DNA of 6,445 nt, taken from assembly GCA_947632575.1 (NCBI GenBank), contig CANRPV010000084.1, positions 1-6,445 on the forward strand, in the 5' to 3' direction. Numbering within the stretch: position 1 is the first letter of the stretch; each line of letters begins with the position of its first letter. Origin of the DNA: an uncultured Eggerthellaceae bacterium (GTDB taxonomy: Bacteria; Actinomycetota; Coriobacteriia; Coriobacteriales; Eggerthellaceae). The notes below the pieces were generated by a model that did no database searches, was not told the DNA's origin, and saw only the letters and a list, made by a program, of their open reading frames with translations. Shown one piece after another: positions 5,728 through 6,445 of this stretch. The translations under genes and the position numbers were made by a program.

Positions 5728-6204
5728 ATGTATAAGAAGATATTGGTTCCTTATGACTCATCCCGTCCTTCGCGCCATGGCTTGGAACAGGCCTTAGGCA
5801 TTCTTGCTCCTGACGCCGATGCCGAAATCACCGTGCTGAGCGTTGTGGATTGGCATGAGTACAACGTCGAAACTTTCAAGATCGCTTCCCGTATGGCCGG
5901 TGTCATGGGCAGCAATTTCAACGAGGACCCCGCTTCTTCCAAGAAGATCGACGAGGAGGCCGTAGAGGAGCAGAAAAAGCGTGTCGAGGACGATATCGCC
6001 AGCATCATCGACGGGAATAAGGCCGTCAAGGTAGCCGTCATCAATGGTTCTCCCCATGATGCTATCACCGATTTCGCCGATCGCGGCCATTACGACTGTA
6101 TCGTGATGGGTCATCGCGGCATGGGTGCGGTACGTGGCATGATCGGCAGCGTGTGCTACTCGGTACTTCACAAGACCACGGTTCCCGTTCTCGTCGTGAA
6201 GTAG
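5728..6204 (+). CDS. Universal stress protein (UspA family), single domain
   Basis: Cytoplasmic stress-response protein of 158 residues, typical length for one Usp domain and expected to dimerise. It opens with the usual first strand KKILVPYDSS (3-12) including the nucleotide-contacting D10. A variable helical insert at about 45-85 is rich in charged residues. VAVINGSPHDAI (102-113) and DCIVMGHRG (123-131) follow, and the protein ends in the family strand VPVLVVK. The ATP-loop motif is G128-x2-G131, then G140-S141. Eight residues, not the nine of the textbook G-x2-G-x9-G-(S/T) pattern, separate G131 from G140. ATP-binding type is still likely, but one loop residue is missing. AAAGGGAGG four bases before the ATG makes the start firm. 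Transcription appears monocistronic, ending at 6334-6364. Which stress induces it cannot be read from the sequence. Confidence 0.94.
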   Translation: MYKKILVPYDSSRPSRHGLEQALGILAPDADAEITVLSVVDWHEYNVETFKIASRMAGVMGSNFNEDPASSKKIDEEAVEEQKKRVEDDIASIIDGNKAVKVAVINGSPHDAITDFADRGHYDCIVMGHRGMGAVRGMIGSVCYSVLHKTTVPVLVVK

Positions 6205-6206
6205 GA

Positions 6207-6252
6207 GCGAAACGCTGAAGCTAATGCCGCGAAACGCTGAAGCAGAAATGCC
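6207..6252 (+). repeat. Two tandem copies of a ~22-24 bp unit after the stress protein gene
   Basis: GCGAAACGCTGAAGC occurs exactly at 6207-6221 and 6229-6243. Each copy is followed by a short A/T-rich spacer and ATGCC, so the period is 22 bases. Shorter echoes continue: GCGAAAC at 6268-6274, CGAAAACG at 6283-6290, GCTGAAGC at 6295-6302 and GCTGAGGC at 6308-6315. The tract starts two bases after the stop codon and is not convincingly coding in any frame. Confidence 0.7.
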
Positions 6253-6263
6253 GTAGAAGCTCG

Positions 6264-6307
6264 TCGAGCGAAACCGCTCGATCGAAAACGTCGCGCTGAA
6301 GCGACGT
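6264..6307 (+). other. Two consecutive small perfect hairpins in the 3' untranslated tract
   Basis: The first hairpin has TCGAGCG (6264-6270), loop AAAC and CGCTCGA (6275-6281). The second has ACGTCGC (6288-6294), loop GCTGAA and GCGACGT (6301-6307). Both have seven perfect GC-rich pairs and no T run after them. They could protect the 3' end of the stress protein message or form part of a small RNA released from it; neither role can be shown from sequence alone. Confidence 0.55.
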
Positions 6308-6333
6308 GCTGAGGCAGAAGCGCAGGATAAAGA

Positions 6334-6364
6334 AAAGGCCGGAGGCTAAACGTCTCCGGCCTTT
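6334..6364. terminator. Strong bidirectional Rho-independent terminator
   Basis: AAAGGCCGGAG (6334-6344) pairs perfectly with CTCCGGCCTTT (6354-6364). G-T and C-G pairs extend the stem inward to 13, around loop TAAAC. The plus strand continues TTTATT; the minus strand continues CCTTTTCTTT. It can therefore end the stress protein transcript from the left and the tRNA transcript from the right, which fits its place between two convergent genes. Confidence 0.85.
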
Positions 6365-6371
6365 ATTCGTA

Positions 6372-6445
6372 TGGAGCCAACGGCCGGACTCGAACCGGCG
6401 GCCTGCGCATTACGAGTGCGCTGCTCTACCAACTGAGCCACGTTG
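6372..6445 (-). tRNA. tRNA-Thr, anticodon CGU (first two bases outside the window)
   Basis: Read on the minus strand, the cloverleaf is complete except for the first two acceptor bases, expected to be GC just beyond the right edge. D stem GCTC/GAGC encloses loop AGTTGGTA. The anticodon stem GCGCA/TGCGC encloses loop CTCGTAA, giving anticodon CGT, which reads the threonine codon ACG. The variable loop is AGGCC. T stem GCCGG/CCGGC encloses loop TTCGAGT. The 3' acceptor strand CGTTGGC is followed by discriminator T and an encoded CCA (6374-6372). The gene ends eight bases before the shared terminator. Confidence 0.95.

Noticed and set aside
6205..6240. In-frame extension of the stress protein past its stop (ERNAEANAAKR)
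   Set aside because: The protein already ends at the family's normal last strand (VPVLVVK), and nothing suggests stop-codon readthrough. The tract is better explained as structured non-coding repeats.
6207..6321. Possible CRISPR-like array
   Set aside because: Units are 15-24 bases, adjacent, and decay quickly after two copies, without regular unique spacers or cas genes.

Overview
The window looks like chromosomal backbone of a moderately GC-rich actinobacterium. The best guess is class Coriobacteriia, judged from gene content and protein style only; no marker gene proves the taxon. The strongest clue is the minus-strand block fhaA-fhaB-pstP, the phosphothreonine-signalling cluster that in Actinobacteria normally precedes rodA/ftsW, pbpA and the Ser/Thr kinase genes. 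Those genes would lie beyond the left edge.

Layout. Positions 1-2897, minus strand: fhaA (N-terminal FhaA domain, long Ala/Pro/Met/Gln linker, FHA domain), then fhaB (one membrane anchor plus FHA), then pstP (PP2C phosphatase, one membrane helix, exported segment, Gln/Thr/Ser-rich tail cut by the window edge). fhaB and pstP overlap by one base (TGATG), which suggests translational coupling. Positions 2898-3069: a 172-bp divergent promoter region. Positions 3070-4722, plus strand: an ABC1K (AarF/UbiB-type) atypical kinase-like membrane protein. A terminator at 4723-4748 lies in the narrow gap between this gene and a convergent minus-strand gene. Positions 4747-5517, minus strand: a protein with two CDGSH iron-sulfur motifs flanking a ferredoxin-like cysteine module. 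Positions 5518-5727: a 210-bp divergent control region with two clean inverted repeats. Positions 5728-6204, plus strand: a universal stress protein with an ATP-binding loop. Positions 6205-6333: non-coding tract of short degenerate repeats and small hairpins. Positions 6334-6364: a strong bidirectional terminator. Positions 6372-6445, minus strand: tRNA-Thr(CGU), missing its first two bases at the window edge.

How the genes fit together. The left block is a reader/eraser set for Ser/Thr phosphorylation: two FHA proteins that bind phosphothreonine and a membrane PP2C phosphatase, expected to act on cell-wall growth and division. The right half (CDGSH protein and Usp, divergently transcribed) suggests redox and stress physiology. 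I found no mobile element, CRISPR array, defence system or clearly new system. The more unusual items are the three-module iron-sulfur protein, the inverted repeats between it and the stress protein, the repeat/hairpin tract after the stress gene, and an ABC1K gene in a lineage not expected to make ubiquinone. Long open frames antisense to fhaA, pstP and the ABC1K gene are codon-bias shadows.
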